The notes: a model not told the origin generated them from the letters alone. Counted from the first letter of the stretch, positions 17,070-26,879 are shown. The stretch is 64,000 nt of DNA from Nocardiopsis sp. NRRL B-16309 (GCF_001279585.1 NZ_LGEC01000073.1:1-64000), one strand, 5' to 3'. Program-made: numbers and translations.

Positions 17070-18113
17070 CTAGAACGCGTCGGGGTAGAGCCCCTGGGCG
17101 ATCGTCTCCACGGCGTCGATGTTCCCCAGCGCTCCGGGGTAAAGGTCGCTCGCGGGAATGGCGATGAGGAGGTCGTCCTCCACGGCCGGGACGTCGGGGA
17201 AGGTGCTGCGCAGGTACTCGCGGGTCTCCTCCTCGTGCTCGGGCCCGCTCGCGCCGAACACGATGGCGTCGGGTTCGCGGCTGATGATCTCCTCGGGGTT
17301 GATCTGTGCGGCGAAGAAGTCGGCGAACTCCGGGGCGTCGGGGTCGAAGACGTTGTCGCCGCCGGCGGCCCTGATGATGTCCGCCTCGATGCCGGCGCCG
17401 ATGGCCGACAACGAGTCGCCCTCGACGTAGACCTGGGCGACCGTGGGCTGTGCGGAGCCGCCGATCGCGTCCTCCACGGCGGCCAGCCGGCCCTCGACGT
17501 CCTGTGCCAGCTCCTCGGCCGCGTCGGGGACGTCCAGGATGGCGCCGAGGTCGGCGATGTCCGTCAGGAGGTCGGTGACCTCCGCGGTACTGCGGCGGTC
17601 GGCGCAGCCGCCGGTCGCGACGTAGGCCTGAGCGCCGTTCTCGTTCAGCTGCTCGATGCTGGCGAAACCCTGTTCGGCGGTGAACTCGTACTCGGTGGGG
17701 GAGGCCACGAAGTCGGGGGAGACGGCCAGGAGGTCCTCGCGGGCCGGCGGCGCGTCGGCGCTGAGCACCGGGATGTCGGCGGCCTGGCCGGCGATGTCGT
17801 CCGGCAGTGCCGAGACCTCGGTCTGGGCCTGGCCGACGATGGAGTCCGCCGCGTCGAGCCGGATGAGCAGTTCGGTCTGCGAGGGCATCAGGCCGACGAC
17901 ACTGCTGGGCGCGGTGTCGAAGGACAGCTCCCGCCCGCAGTTGGCGACCGTCACGGTCTCTCCGGAGTCCTCGGTGCCCGCCGGGTCGGCGGTGACGCCG
18001 CTGCCGCACGCGGTCAGGGCCAGCGGTAGTACGGCGAGGGCGGCGCAGGCGGTCGAGAGGCTGAGGGGACGGAAACGGCGCCGGGACGTGGGCCGGTTGG
18101 TGGTGCCTGTCAT
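17070..18113 (-). CDS. metallophore-binding lipoprotein of a second FecCD importer
   Basis: 347 residues. An Arg-rich n-region is followed by a hydrophobic core and a lipobox LTAC. Then comes a FecB/FhuD-like binding domain with VVGLMPSQTELLIRL, VSPDFVASPTEYEF, a GGCADRR segment with a possible disulphide, and INPEEIISREPDAIVFG. It overlaps the ATPase gene by four bases and is last in the operon. The binding protein is only moderately like the iron receptor at 14854, so a different cargo (another siderophore or a zincophore) is likely. Confidence 0.85.
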   Translation of the reverse strand: MTGTTNRPTSRRRFRPLSLSTACAALAVLPLALTACGSGVTADPAGTEDSGETVTVANCGRELSFDTAPSSVVGLMPSQTELLIRLDAADSIVGQAQTEVSALPDDIAGQAADIPVLSADAPPAREDLLAVSPDFVASPTEYEFTAEQGFASIEQLNENGAQAYVATGGCADRRSTAEVTDLLTDIADLGAILDVPDAAEELAQDVEGRLAAVEDAIGGSAQPTVAQVYVEGDSLSAIGAGIEADIIRAAGGDNVFDPDAPEFADFFAAQINPEEIISREPDAIVFGASGPEHEEETREYLRSTFPDVPAVEDDLLIAIPASDLYPGALGNIDAVETIAQGLYPDAF

Positions 18114-18943
18114 GGGGTGGTGACGTCTTCCTCTGTCGGGGATGGGTTCGCGGGTCCGTGGTCGTTCGGCTCCAGCGGGCCGCGGGCGTCGAAGAGCAGG
18201 TGCCGCCGTCCGGAACGCGGATGGGCGACGGCTGTCGACTCGACGCCGAAGACCGAACGGACCAGGTCTGTGTGGAGCACCTCGTCCGGGGTGCCGAGGG
18301 AGAGCAGGCGCCCCTCGGCCAGGACCCCGACGGCGTCGCAGGAGCGCGCGGCCAGGTTCAGGTCGTGCAGGGCGATCAGCACGGTGCGGTCGGTCGTCCC
18401 GATCAGGTCGAGGAGTTCGAGCTGATGGGCGATGTCGAGGTGGTTCGTGGGCTCGTCGAGGACGAGTACGGGCGTGTCCTGGGCGAGCGCGCGGGCGAAG
18501 AGCACGCGCTGGCGCTCGCCGCCCGAGAGCGCGGAGAACGAGCGGGTCTCCAGGTGCGCGGCGCCGACATGGCTGAGGGCCTCGCGGGCGAGGGCGACGT
18601 CGCGGTCGGAGTCGCGTCCGTACCCGCGTCCGTGCGGGATGCGTCCGAGCAGCACCATGTCGAGCACGGGGATCTCGAACTCCTCGCTGTGCTCCTGTGC
18701 CATCACCGCCACGTGCCGGGCCAGGTCCTGGCGCTTGAGCGCGGTGATGTCGGTGCCGCCGAAGCGCACGCGGCCGGCTGAGGGGGCCGAGAGCCCCGAC
18801 ACGGCGCGCAGCAGGGTGGACTTGCCGCTCCCGTTGGGCCCGAGCAGCCCGAGCACGGTGCCCGAGGGCACCGAGACGCTCACGTCGGTGACGACGGGAC
18901 GTCCGCCGCGGTGGGCGGTGAGGTTCTCGATCTCGACTCTCAT
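18110..18943 (-). CDS. metallophore ABC transporter ATPase (FecE-like)
   Basis: 277 residues: Walker A GPNGSGKST, signature LSGGERQRVLFA, Walker B VLVLDEP, and switch His in ALHDLNLAAR. VAVMAQEHSEEFEIPVLDMV is typical of FecE/FhuC ATPases. The start is the ATG at 18943, overlapping the permease stop. The frame stays open far upstream, but that is only the antisense of the permease. It forms an operon with the FecCD permease and binding protein. Confidence 0.9.
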   Translation of the reverse strand: MRVEIENLTAHRGGRPVVTDVSVSVPSGTVLGLLGPNGSGKSTLLRAVSGLSAPSAGRVRFGGTDITALKRQDLARHVAVMAQEHSEEFEIPVLDMVLLGRIPHGRGYGRDSDRDVALAREALSHVGAAHLETRSFSALSGGERQRVLFARALAQDTPVLVLDEPTNHLDIAHQLELLDLIGTTDRTVLIALHDLNLAARSCDAVGVLAEGRLLSLGTPDEVLHTDLVRSVFGVESTAVAHPRSGRRHLLFDARGPLEPNDHGPANPSPTEEDVTTP

Positions 18944-20088
18944 CGGCCCGCCCCCACGCTGTCGGCGCGGTCGCGCCGCAGCAGCCACAGGAAGAACGGT
19001 GCTCCGACCATCGCGGTGAGCACGCCCAGAGGGACCTCCGCGGGAGCCGCCAGGGTACGAGCGAGAAAGTCGCAGGAGGCGAGGAAGACCGCTCCGCCGA
19101 GCAGGGCGACCGGGAGCATCCTGCGGTGGTCGGAACCGACGGTGATGCGGGCGATGTGGGGGATGATCAGACCGACGAAGCCGATGCCTCCCGAGACCGC
19201 GACGACCGATCCGGTCAGCAGGGCGGCGGCGACGAGTGTGCCGCTGCGCAGCCGGTTGACGTCGACGCCCAGCGACGCGGCCGCGTCGTCTCCGACGAGG
19301 AGGGCGTTGAGCGCCCGCGCGCGGAAGGCGGCGAGGAGCCCCACGATGAGCAGCGCCGCCGAGGGCAGCGCGAGGTGGCCCATCGTGGCGGCGGAGACCG
19401 AACCCAGCAGGAAGAACATGATGCTGAAGACATTCTGCGCGTCGGTGGTGATGGTCAGGTAGCTCGTCGCTGCGCTGAACAGCGAGCCGAGGGCGACGCC
19501 GGCGAGGATGAGGCGCTGGGGAGCGATGCGTCCGTTCTTGTGGGCCAGGGCGTAGACGGCCGCGGTGGCCAGGAGCGCGCCGAGGAAGGCCGCGCCCCCG
19601 ACTCCGAGGGCGCTGGACCCGAGGCCCAGGACGATGAACGAGACCGCGCCGACTCCGGCGCCGGCGGAGACGCCGAGGATGTAGGGCTCGGCCAGGGCGT
19701 TGTGGACCACGGCCTGCATCAGCGCGCCGGCCAGCGCCAGCGCGGCGCCGGCGGTCGCGGCCAGGAGCGCGCGGGGCAGCCGGAACTGCCAGACGGCGTT
19801 GTCCTGCACCGTCGTCAGCGACCCGTCCGACATCCAGGGCATGCCCGGCACGAGATGGCCGATGACGATGCGCAGGGCCTCCGCCGGTGACACGTCGATC
19901 GTGCCGACACTGGCCGACAGCAGCACCACCGCGACGAGCGCGAGGGCCAGGACCGGAACGAGGAGCCGGGCGGCGAGCACGCCCCGCCGCCGGGGGTCGG
20001 ACGCGGGGGCGGCCGGGGCCGGGGCGCCGCCGGGGGGAGTTCCTGCGGGGCGGGCGCGGGGCAGGAGGCGTTGGAGGGGAGTCGACAC
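18940..20088 (-). CDS. FecCD-family permease of the second metallophore importer
   Basis: 382 residues from a GTG preceded by GGGAGA; an ATG at 20115 would add nine residues. A Pro/Ala/Arg-rich cytoplasmic tail is followed by nine to ten helices with FRLPRALLAATAGAALALAG and GGIGFVGLIIPHIARITVG, both FecCD hallmarks. A single permease gene implies a homodimer, unlike the YclN/YclO pair. The unit reads away from a Zur/Fur-like dyad at 20643. Confidence 0.88.
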   Translation of the reverse strand: MSTPLQRLLPRARPAGTPPGGAPAPAAPASDPRRRGVLAARLLVPVLALALVAVVLLSASVGTIDVSPAEALRIVIGHLVPGMPWMSDGSLTTVQDNAVWQFRLPRALLAATAGAALALAGALMQAVVHNALAEPYILGVSAGAGVGAVSFIVLGLGSSALGVGGAAFLGALLATAAVYALAHKNGRIAPQRLILAGVALGSLFSAATSYLTITTDAQNVFSIMFFLLGSVSAATMGHLALPSAALLIVGLLAAFRARALNALLVGDDAAASLGVDVNRLRSGTLVAAALLTGSVVAVSGGIGFVGLIIPHIARITVGSDHRRMLPVALLGGAVFLASCDFLARTLAAPAEVPLGVLTAMVGAPFFLWLLRRDRADSVGAGR

Positions 20089-20132
20089 GTTTCTCCCGTT
20101 GGTTGCTGGTGCCATCTGTCGCGGGGGTTCTC

Positions 20133-20623
20133 TCAGGTCGTCGAAGGGGCGGTCGGTGCTGATCCGGTGGTGCCGGCGTCCAGGGCTCCGGCACGGTGCG
20201 GCGGTGGGATCCGGCGCGGGTGCGCGATTCCCTCGGGGGTGTCCGAGGATCCGAACTCGGCCCACCGCTGTCCGAGCGGGAGGGCGCCCGGCTCGACGCG
20301 GGTGAGGACGTCGCTCCACGCCTGTGCGTTCGCGCCCAGCCCGGTCCTCATCGCCGCGTAGCGGCCCGAGGCGCCGCGAACGAGGTGCTCACCGGGGACG
20401 GCCGCCGGGAGGCGTCGTCCCTCGCCGGACCGGAGCCCCCGCGCACGCCGGAGCGGTCGTCGACGAAGGCCCCTGCGAGGCTGCCCTCGCCATGGCGGGG
20501 GAGCGAGAGGAACCCGGCGTGCTCGGCGAGGACGGCGCTGCCGAGCGGTTTCACGGTGCCCTCGACCACGGCGTGGGTGCGGCCCGCGCCGTGGTCGGAG
20601 CCGAGGGGTTCCTGGGAGGTCAC
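20133..20623 (-). pseudogene. two overlapping small ORFs, possibly one frameshifted gene
   Basis: A frame from GTG 20623 (91 codons, to 20348) overlaps by an ATGA a second frame (20351 to 20133, 72 codons). The second frame stays open upstream of its ATG and reads GEHLVRGASGRYAAMRTGLG, continuing with AQAWSDVLTRVEPGALPLG, which looks like real protein. This suggests one gene of about 160 codons broken by a frameshift near 20400, or two coupled genes. I recognise no family. They lie between the metal dyad and the FecCD operon, so metal-linked expression is likely. Confidence 0.35.
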
Positions 20624-20642
20624 GGGCCCAGACTATTGGAAA

Positions 20643-20657
20643 TGGGAATCGTTTTCA
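20643..20657. promoter_or_regulatory. Zur/Fur-like operator between divergent metal-transport units
   Basis: TGGGAATCGTTTTCA resembles the 15-bp Zur box of actinomycetes (TGAAAATGATTTTCA), matching 11 of 15 positions with outer TG...CA conserved. It lies between the minus-strand importer unit and the plus-strand fused ABC pair. Zinc control is my first guess; an iron-type Fur box is the alternative. Confidence 0.5.
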
Positions 20658-20935
20658 ATTAGGGTGAGTCTCGTTCCCCAGTGGACCCGTATCGGCCCAG
20701 GCCCGCGGGATCCGGGTCCTCGGGGCGCACCGGTCGCGGACGAGACCATCGCGACGGACGCGCCCTCCGCCGAGGCCACCGCGACTTTGTGCCGGGCCCT
20801 GTGCCGGGCGGGCGCCCTGCCCCGCCGATGGCGCTGCCGACCGGTGTCGTGATTCGTCGCCACGCGCGGCCGCTGGACCGTGCACGCCCCGGCGATGCTC
20901 CCCGCAGCACGCGACCTCGACAAGGAGTCGGACGC

Positions 20936-22636
20936 ATGATGATCGTTCCCCTGCTGTGGCGGGAGGCGGCCCGGTTCCCCGCGGCCCTGGCGCGGAGCGT
21001 CGCCCTGCTGGTCCTGGTCTTCCTCAGCCACGTCGGACAGGCCGTGGCGATCGCCTGGTCGATGTCGGCGGTGCTGCACGGGCAGGCCCGGGACGTGTTC
21101 GTCGCCCTGTCGCTGATCCTCGGGATCGCCCTGCTGCGCCTGGTGCTCTCCCTGGCCCAGGCGTCGGCCGCCGCGCATCTGGGGGGCCGGGTCAGACAGG
21201 CGGTCCGCCGCCGCGCGATGCGGGCCGCGCTCGTGCCCGCGCGGCTGCACGACACGGCGGCCCGGGACGGTTCGATGCGCGCCGGCCTCGGTGACGGCGT
21301 CGACGGCATCGACGCCTACGTCTCCAAGTACGTTCCCGCCATCGTGCAACTGCTCCTGACCTGCCCGATCGTCGTGATCGCACTCGTAGCGCTCTCGCCG
21401 TGGGCGGGGGCGTGCGTCGCCGCGGGGATCGTGCTCGCCCTGGCGGGGCCCCTGGCGTGGAAGCGGATGATGGCCCGGCGCGGGCTCGACCACTGGGACA
21501 GCTACGAGGCGCTCAGCGCCGACCTGCTCGAATCCCTGCGCGGTATGGCCACCCTGCGCACGCTCGGCGACGTGTCCGGCACGCGCGAGCGCCTGGACGA
21601 CCGATCCGAGGCGCTGCGCAGGGCCACCGAACGGGTGATGCGCGGCTCCCTGGGCGAGACGGCCGTCACCGACGCGGCCGTCCAGGGGGGAGCGGTCGCC
21701 GCCGCCGCCCTCGCCATCGCCCACGCGGTCACCGGGCAGGCCCCCGCCGTCGAGGCCTACCTGATCCTCCTGCTCTCCTCCGAGGCGTTCCGTCCCGTCC
21801 GGGACCTCTCGCGGCACTGGCACGCCGGATTCCTCGGCCTCACCGCGATCCCCGGGCTCCAGCGGATCGGGGCCTTCACCGAGCAGCGCGACGACGCCGA
21901 CCCCGTGGGCCCCGCCCGTACTGACGCAGCCCCCGCCGCCGCCACCATCCCGCCCGACCCCGGAAACGGTCCGGCGACCGACGACCCCTGTGCCGACACA
22001 CTGGAAGTGACCGGTCTGAGCTTCCGCTACCCCGACGCACCCGAGGACGTCATCCACGATCTCGACCTGACGGCCCGGCGGGGCGCGCTCACCGCGATCG
22101 TCGGAGCCTCCGGGGCGGGAAAGTCCACTCTCTTCGACCTCCTCCTGGGCTTCCTCACCCCGCGCGCCGGAAGCATCGAGCTCGACCGCCGACCGCTGCG
22201 GACCCGCGACATCGCCGTGGTCTCCCAGAGGCCGGTGCTCTTCGCCGGGACCATCCGCGACAACCTCACGGTCGCCGGCGCCACCGCGGAAGCGGACCTG
22301 GCCGCGGCCTGCCGCGCCGCGGGGGTCCTCGACGAGATCCGGCGCTTCCCGCGCGGCTTCGACACCGAGGTCACCGAAGCCGGAACCAGCCTGTCGGGCG
22401 GACAGCGCCAGCGCCTCGCCCTGGCCCGCGCACTGCTGGCCCGGCGCCCGGTCCTGCTCGTCGACGAGCCGACCAGCGCGTTGGACGCCGACCGCTCCGC
22501 GGACGTCATCGAGACCCTGCACCGTGTCGCCCGCGACCGCATCGTCATCATGATCAGCCACCGCTCCGAGACCCTCACCGAGGTCCCCCACGTGCTGAGC
22601 CTCGACGCCGGACACCTGCACAGGAGTGCCCCGTGA
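20936..22636 (+). CDS. fused ABC transporter, IrtA/YbtP-like half
   Basis: 566 residues: an N-terminal six-helix exporter-fold domain (residues about 1-310), then an ABC domain with VGASGAGKST, LSGGQRQRLALARAL and VLLVDEPTSALD. The ATG at 20936 has AAGGAG eight bases upstream. It overlaps the next gene by four bases, so the two form a heterodimer. Exporter-fold pairs next to metallophore genes include IrtAB and YbtPQ, which import ferric mycobactin and yersiniabactin; CydDC-type exporters look similar. The inserted linker (about 310-345) is Pro/Ala-rich. Its Walker B shows a normal Glu, and ATP hydrolysis looks intact. Confidence 0.8.
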   Translation: MMIVPLLWREAARFPAALARSVALLVLVFLSHVGQAVAIAWSMSAVLHGQARDVFVALSLILGIALLRLVLSLAQASAAAHLGGRVRQAVRRRAMRAALVPARLHDTAARDGSMRAGLGDGVDGIDAYVSKYVPAIVQLLLTCPIVVIALVALSPWAGACVAAGIVLALAGPLAWKRMMARRGLDHWDSYEALSADLLESLRGMATLRTLGDVSGTRERLDDRSEALRRATERVMRGSLGETAVTDAAVQGGAVAAAALAIAHAVTGQAPAVEAYLILLLSSEAFRPVRDLSRHWHAGFLGLTAIPGLQRIGAFTEQRDDADPVGPARTDAAPAAATIPPDPGNGPATDDPCADTLEVTGLSFRYPDAPEDVIHDLDLTARRGALTAIVGASGAGKSTLFDLLLGFLTPRAGSIELDRRPLRTRDIAVVSQRPVLFAGTIRDNLTVAGATAEADLAAACRAAGVLDEIRRFPRGFDTEVTEAGTSLSGGQRQRLALARALLARRPVLLVDEPTSALDADRSADVIETLHRVARDRIVIMISHRSETLTEVPHVLSLDAGHLHRSAP

Positions 22637-24321
22637 AGCCCCTCTCCGCGTCCCGCGCCTTCCGCGCACTGCTGCCCGTACTGCGGCCGCAATGGCGGGG
22701 GATGCTCTGGAGCTACGTGCTCGGCACCGCGAGCGCGCTCGGCCTGGCCGCTCTGGCCGTCCTCACGGCCTGGGCGGTCGGCCACGCCGTCGTGGAGCGC
22801 ACACCGCCCGGGCCGCTCTGGTGGACCCTGGTCCTCGGGCTCGTGCTGCTGCGCGTGGTGCTGACCTGGCGGGAGATGGACGTCTCGCACGCCCTGGCCT
22901 ACCGGGTGCTGGCCCGGCTGAGGATGGCCCTGTTCGACGCCTACGCGCGCAGTGTTCCGGGTCGGCGGCGCGAGCACTCCGGGCGCGCGGCCACCGTCGC
23001 GATGGAGGACATCGAGAAGCTCGAGTTCTTCTACGCCCACACGATCGCCCAGCTCGGTGCCGCGCTCACGCTGTTCGCCGCCTCCCTGGCCACCGCGTCC
23101 GTCCTGCTGCCCGAAGCGGCGCTCGTCATGCTCGTGGGCGCCGCCGTCGTGGCGACCAGCGCGCTGTACTGGGCCGGAGCCGCCCGACGCCTGGGGGAGC
23201 GGGAACAGCGTGAGCGCTCGGACCTGTCCGAGCACATCGTCGACGCGCTGGGCGCCCTGCGCGAGGTGCTCGCCTACGGACTCGTCCCCCGGATCGTCGC
23301 CGAGACCAGCGCCGCCACCGCGCGCGCCACCGCCCTCGCGCGTCGGCGTGAACTGCTCTCGCAGCTGGTCACCGCTCTGCGGGAACTCATCCTCACCGCC
23401 GTGGTCGTCGGGGTCATCGCCACCAGCGCCACCGCCGCGGGCGTGCTCACCGAAGGCGCCCCGGTGCGGCTGGCCCCGGCGGAGCTGCCCGCGCTGATCG
23501 CGCTGGCCCTGGCCGGGATCGCCGCGGTCGTCGACGCCACGGACACCCTCACCCGGCTCCACCCGCTCGTCGCCGGCGCCGAACGCGTCGCCGCCGGAAT
23601 CCGGCGGCCCCCGGTCGTCAGTGTTCCCGACGCGCCCCGACGGCTGCCCGCCGGGCCGCTCGGCCTCCGGTTCCGGGAGGTGTCCTTCTCCTACGAGGGC
23701 CGGCAGCCCACGCTCAGGTCCTGGTCCGTCGACCTCGCTCCCGGCGAGCACGTCGGGCTGGTCGGCCCTTCGGGTTCGGGCAAGAGCACGGTCATCGCGC
23801 TCGCGACCCGCCTCTGGGACCCCTCGGCGGGCACGGTCGAACTCGTGAGGGCCGAGGGCGAGAGCATCCCCCTCGCCGATCTCGACGACGCGGCGCTGCG
23901 GGGGGCCGTCGCACTGGTCGACCAGGACGCGGTGCTCTTCCACGGCACCGTCCGCGACAACCTGCTGCGCGGCTGCGGGCCGCGGTCCGACGACGACCTG
24001 GCCGCCCTGCTCGAACGGGTCGAAGCCGCCTCGTGGATCGGTCTGGACGACGACCTCGGCGAGGCGGGTGTGCGATTGTCCGGCGGACAGAGGGCACGCC
24101 TGTGCCTGGCCCGCGCCCTGGCCCGCCGACCACGCGTCCTGCTGGTGGACGAGGTCACCGCCAGTCTCGACCCGACCACCGAACGGCTGGTCTCCGACGT
24201 CATCGCCGCGTTCCCCGGTACCGTCCTCATCGCCTCCCACCGGGCCGAGACGCTCGCCCGCCTCGGACGCGTCGTGGACGTGGCCGGGAGCCCGCTCGCC
24301 GCGCGGGAGGCGGGCGGCTGA
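22633..24321 (+). CDS. fused ABC transporter, IrtB/YbtQ-like half
   Basis: 562 residues from a GTG overlapping the stop of the partner, with AGGAG seven bases upstream. It has a six-helix membrane domain with the SLxRLxxxDxxK-type ATRAEDIEKLEFFYAH contact region and an ABC domain with VGPSGSGKST, LSGGQRARLCLARAL and VLLVDEVTASLDP. The signature and Walker motifs are complete. Context (Zur/Fur-like dyad, divergent FecCD importer) suggests handling of a metal-loaded or metal-free metallophore. The direction of transport cannot be decided from sequence. Confidence 0.8.
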   Translation: MKPLSASRAFRALLPVLRPQWRGMLWSYVLGTASALGLAALAVLTAWAVGHAVVERTPPGPLWWTLVLGLVLLRVVLTWREMDVSHALAYRVLARLRMALFDAYARSVPGRRREHSGRAATVAMEDIEKLEFFYAHTIAQLGAALTLFAASLATASVLLPEAALVMLVGAAVVATSALYWAGAARRLGEREQRERSDLSEHIVDALGALREVLAYGLVPRIVAETSAATARATALARRRELLSQLVTALRELILTAVVVGVIATSATAAGVLTEGAPVRLAPAELPALIALALAGIAAVVDATDTLTRLHPLVAGAERVAAGIRRPPVVSVPDAPRRLPAGPLGLRFREVSFSYEGRQPTLRSWSVDLAPGEHVGLVGPSGSGKSTVIALATRLWDPSAGTVELVRAEGESIPLADLDDAALRGAVALVDQDAVLFHGTVRDNLLRGCGPRSDDDLAALLERVEAASWIGLDDDLGEAGVRLSGGQRARLCLARALARRPRVLLVDEVTASLDPTTERLVSDVIAAFPGTVLIASHRAETLARLGRVVDVAGSPLAAREAGG

Positions 24322-24622
24322 CCCGGTCGGATCTGCCAGAGCCGTCCCGGCACGGCGGCCCCGCCCTCCTCAGAGGGTGAGGATCCCGGAGAAGGAGCGG
24401 CCGGGACGCCGCCCACCGGCCGCACGCGGCCCGATCGGACCTCGACCCCTCACCCCCCGGGCTCCCGCACCACCAGAGGACAGCACGGACACGACGAAGC
24501 AGACAGGAAGGAACCGACCACCGCCACCGGTGGTCGAACCCCACCACCGACACCGGCATCTGACCAAGAGCCCTCCAGAGCGTCCAGCTCATTCCCGTGC
24601 GAGTCCGGAAAGCACCAGTCCT
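24322..24622. other. intergenic region before the WD40 kinase
   Basis: This holds about 300 bases of Pro/Arg-coding-like, high-GC sequence on the plus strand, in frame with the kinase gene but without family similarity or a good start. A GGAAAG about ten bases before the chosen TTG is the only signal I note. Confidence 0.35.
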
Positions 24623-26623
24623 TTGCACCCCCTGCACCCGAGCGATCCCACCCGTATCGGCCCCTACCGCCTCACCCACCGCCTTGGCGCGGGCGGTATG
24701 GGTCGTGTCTACCTCGCCAGGACCCCCTCCGGCCGCGCGCTCGTCATCAAGGTCGTCCTTCCCGAACTCGCGCGGGAGGACGGCTTCCGCGCCCGCTTCG
24801 CCCGCGAGGCCGACGCCGCGCGCAGGGTCGGCGGCTTCCACACCGCCCAGGTCGTGGACTCCGCCCCCGACGCCGACCTGCCCTGGATCGCCACCGCCCA
24901 CATCCCCGGTCCGACCCTGGGCCAGGCCGTCCGGGAGCACGGCCCCATGACCCCGCCCGCCCTCCACGGCCTGGCCACCGGGCTCGCCGAGGGCCTGGAA
25001 GCCATCCACGCCTGCGGCCTGGTGCACCGCGACCTCAAACCCGCCAACATCATCCTCGCCGACGACGGGCCCCGCATCATCGACTTCGGTATCGCCCGCC
25101 CGCTGGACGCCGACAGCATGACCACCCAGGGAGCGGTGTTCGGCACCCTGCCGTACATGTCCCCCGAACAGACCGACGGCTCCCGCGTCGGCCCGGCTTC
25201 GGACGTGTTCTCCCTGGGGACGGTGCTCGCCTACGCCGCCACCGGCACCAACCCCTTCTCCGGGGCCACCATGGCCGAGACACTGCGACGCCTGATCAGC
25301 CCGCCGCCCGACCCCGGAGAGTTCGACCCGGACATCCGGACACTGATCGGCCAATGCTGGGACCACGACCCCGACCGGCGGCCCACTCCCAGCCAGATCC
25401 TCAACCGTTTCGAGGAACTCGGCCCCGGTTCCCGGCCCTCGCGCCGCATCCTGGGACCGGGACCGGACACGGCCCCGCCCGTGGCACCGGACCCCTCCGT
25501 TGCGGAAGAAGCGCCTGTGCTTCCCACCGGAGACCCCCGTTTCGGGACCGGGACCGGCGCGGGCGGTGCCTTGACGTCCACCAGTGGCCGAACACGGCCC
25601 TCTGCCACCGACACCGCGGTCTCCACGGCTCCTGCCACGGTGACGGCGGGTTCCGGTGCGGGGAGACCGAGGAAGAACATGTGGCGGTACATCAGCGCGG
25701 CGATCGCGGTCGCGGTTCTGGTCGCCCTCGTGGTAGGGGAGTACCTCCCGACAGCGGACGTCACCTTCGCGGGCCACGAGGGGTCGGTGGACGCGGTGGC
25801 GTTCGGGGCTGACGGCGACACGTTGGCCACGGCTGGCTCTGACGGTACCGTGCGCTTGTGGGACGCGGGCACCGGTGACCAGGTCGCCACCCTCACCGGC
25901 GACAGCGACGACGTGCATTCGGTGGCGTTCAGCCCCGACGGCACCACCCTCGCCTCCGGTGGCGGCGACACCGTGCGCCTGTGGGACGCCGGCACCGGCG
26001 ACCAGGTCGCCGCCCTCACCGGACACGAGGGGTCGGTGTACGCGGTCGCGTTCAGCCCCGACGGCCGCTTCGTCGCCAGCGCCGACGGCGACACCGTGCG
26101 TCTGTCGGATGTCGGCACCGGTGAGCAGGTCGCCGCCCTCACCGGCCACAGCTACAGCGTGCGTTCGGTGGCGTTCAGCCCCGACGGCACCACCCTGGCC
26201 ACCGGAAGCAATGACGGCACCGTGCGCCTGTGGGAGGCCGGCACCGGCGAGCCGGTCGCCACCCTCACCGCACACCAGGTCACGGTGGCGGCGGTGGCGT
26301 TCAGCCCTGACGGCACCACCCTCGCCTCCGGTGGGTTCGACAACACCGTACGGTTGTGGGACGTCGGCACCGGCGAGCAGATCACCACCCTCGCGGAGTA
26401 CCGCGAGAGTGTGCTTTCGGTGGCGTTCGGCCCCGACGGCACCACCCTGGCCACCGGCGGCAACGACGGTGTCGTGCGCCTGGTGGACGTCGACACCGGT
26501 CATCAGATCGCCACCCTCACCGATCACGACGATTCGGTGACATCGGTGGCCTTCAGCCCCGACGGCAACAGTCTCGTCGCGGGCAACGATGACGGGACAC
26601 CGAGGCTCTGGACCATCGGCTGA
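24623..26623 (+). CDS. transmembrane Ser/Thr kinase with a seven-repeat WD40 ectodomain
   Basis: 666 residues from a TTG (MHPLHPSDPTRIG), the usual N-terminus of this kinase type. The kinase domain is complete: LGAGGMG loop (21-27), Lys43, HRDLKP (135-140), DFG (154-156) and a SPE motif. A Pro/Thr/Ala-rich linker leads to one membrane helix at about 354-374. Outside lie seven WD40 repeats of about 42 residues with VAFSPDGTTLA cores, enough for one closed propeller. The protein should sense something outside and phosphorylate cytoplasmic targets. The repeats are nearly identical at DNA level, suggesting recent expansion. The start codon is uncertain. Confidence 0.88.
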   Translation: MHPLHPSDPTRIGPYRLTHRLGAGGMGRVYLARTPSGRALVIKVVLPELAREDGFRARFAREADAARRVGGFHTAQVVDSAPDADLPWIATAHIPGPTLGQAVREHGPMTPPALHGLATGLAEGLEAIHACGLVHRDLKPANIILADDGPRIIDFGIARPLDADSMTTQGAVFGTLPYMSPEQTDGSRVGPASDVFSLGTVLAYAATGTNPFSGATMAETLRRLISPPPDPGEFDPDIRTLIGQCWDHDPDRRPTPSQILNRFEELGPGSRPSRRILGPGPDTAPPVAPDPSVAEEAPVLPTGDPRFGTGTGAGGALTSTSGRTRPSATDTAVSTAPATVTAGSGAGRPRKNMWRYISAAIAVAVLVALVVGEYLPTADVTFAGHEGSVDAVAFGADGDTLATAGSDGTVRLWDAGTGDQVATLTGDSDDVHSVAFSPDGTTLASGGGDTVRLWDAGTGDQVAALTGHEGSVYAVAFSPDGRFVASADGDTVRLSDVGTGEQVAALTGHSYSVRSVAFSPDGTTLATGSNDGTVRLWEAGTGEPVATLTAHQVTVAAVAFSPDGTTLASGGFDNTVRLWDVGTGEQITTLAEYRESVLSVAFGPDGTTLATGGNDGVVRLVDVDTGHQIATLTDHDDSVTSVAFSPDGNSLVAGNDDGTPRLWTIG

Positions 26624-26879
26624 CGTCCGTACGCACGTCCCACGTCCCGCAGGCTCGACGGCCGGGAGAGCGCTGACGGGGTCGGTGTCCTCCTCGCGCG
26701 GGCCGGACGCCGTCGTCGCGACGCGGCGGCGCCACAATCCAGGGATCGGCCGACCCGCGCTCGTAGGATGCGGGAGGGGACGGCCGAGCGCCGTGGATGG
26801 AGAGTTCCAGGAACGCGGCTCCCTCGGCATCGGACCCCGGAGGGTCCGGCAGCAGGAACCGCCAACCGAGGAAGGCCTC

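Noticed and set aside
22027..24240. 737-codon minus-strand frame opposite the fused ABC transporters
   Set aside because: Gly/Arg-rich antisense frame with no motif; the plus strand has complete ABC motifs and coupled starts.
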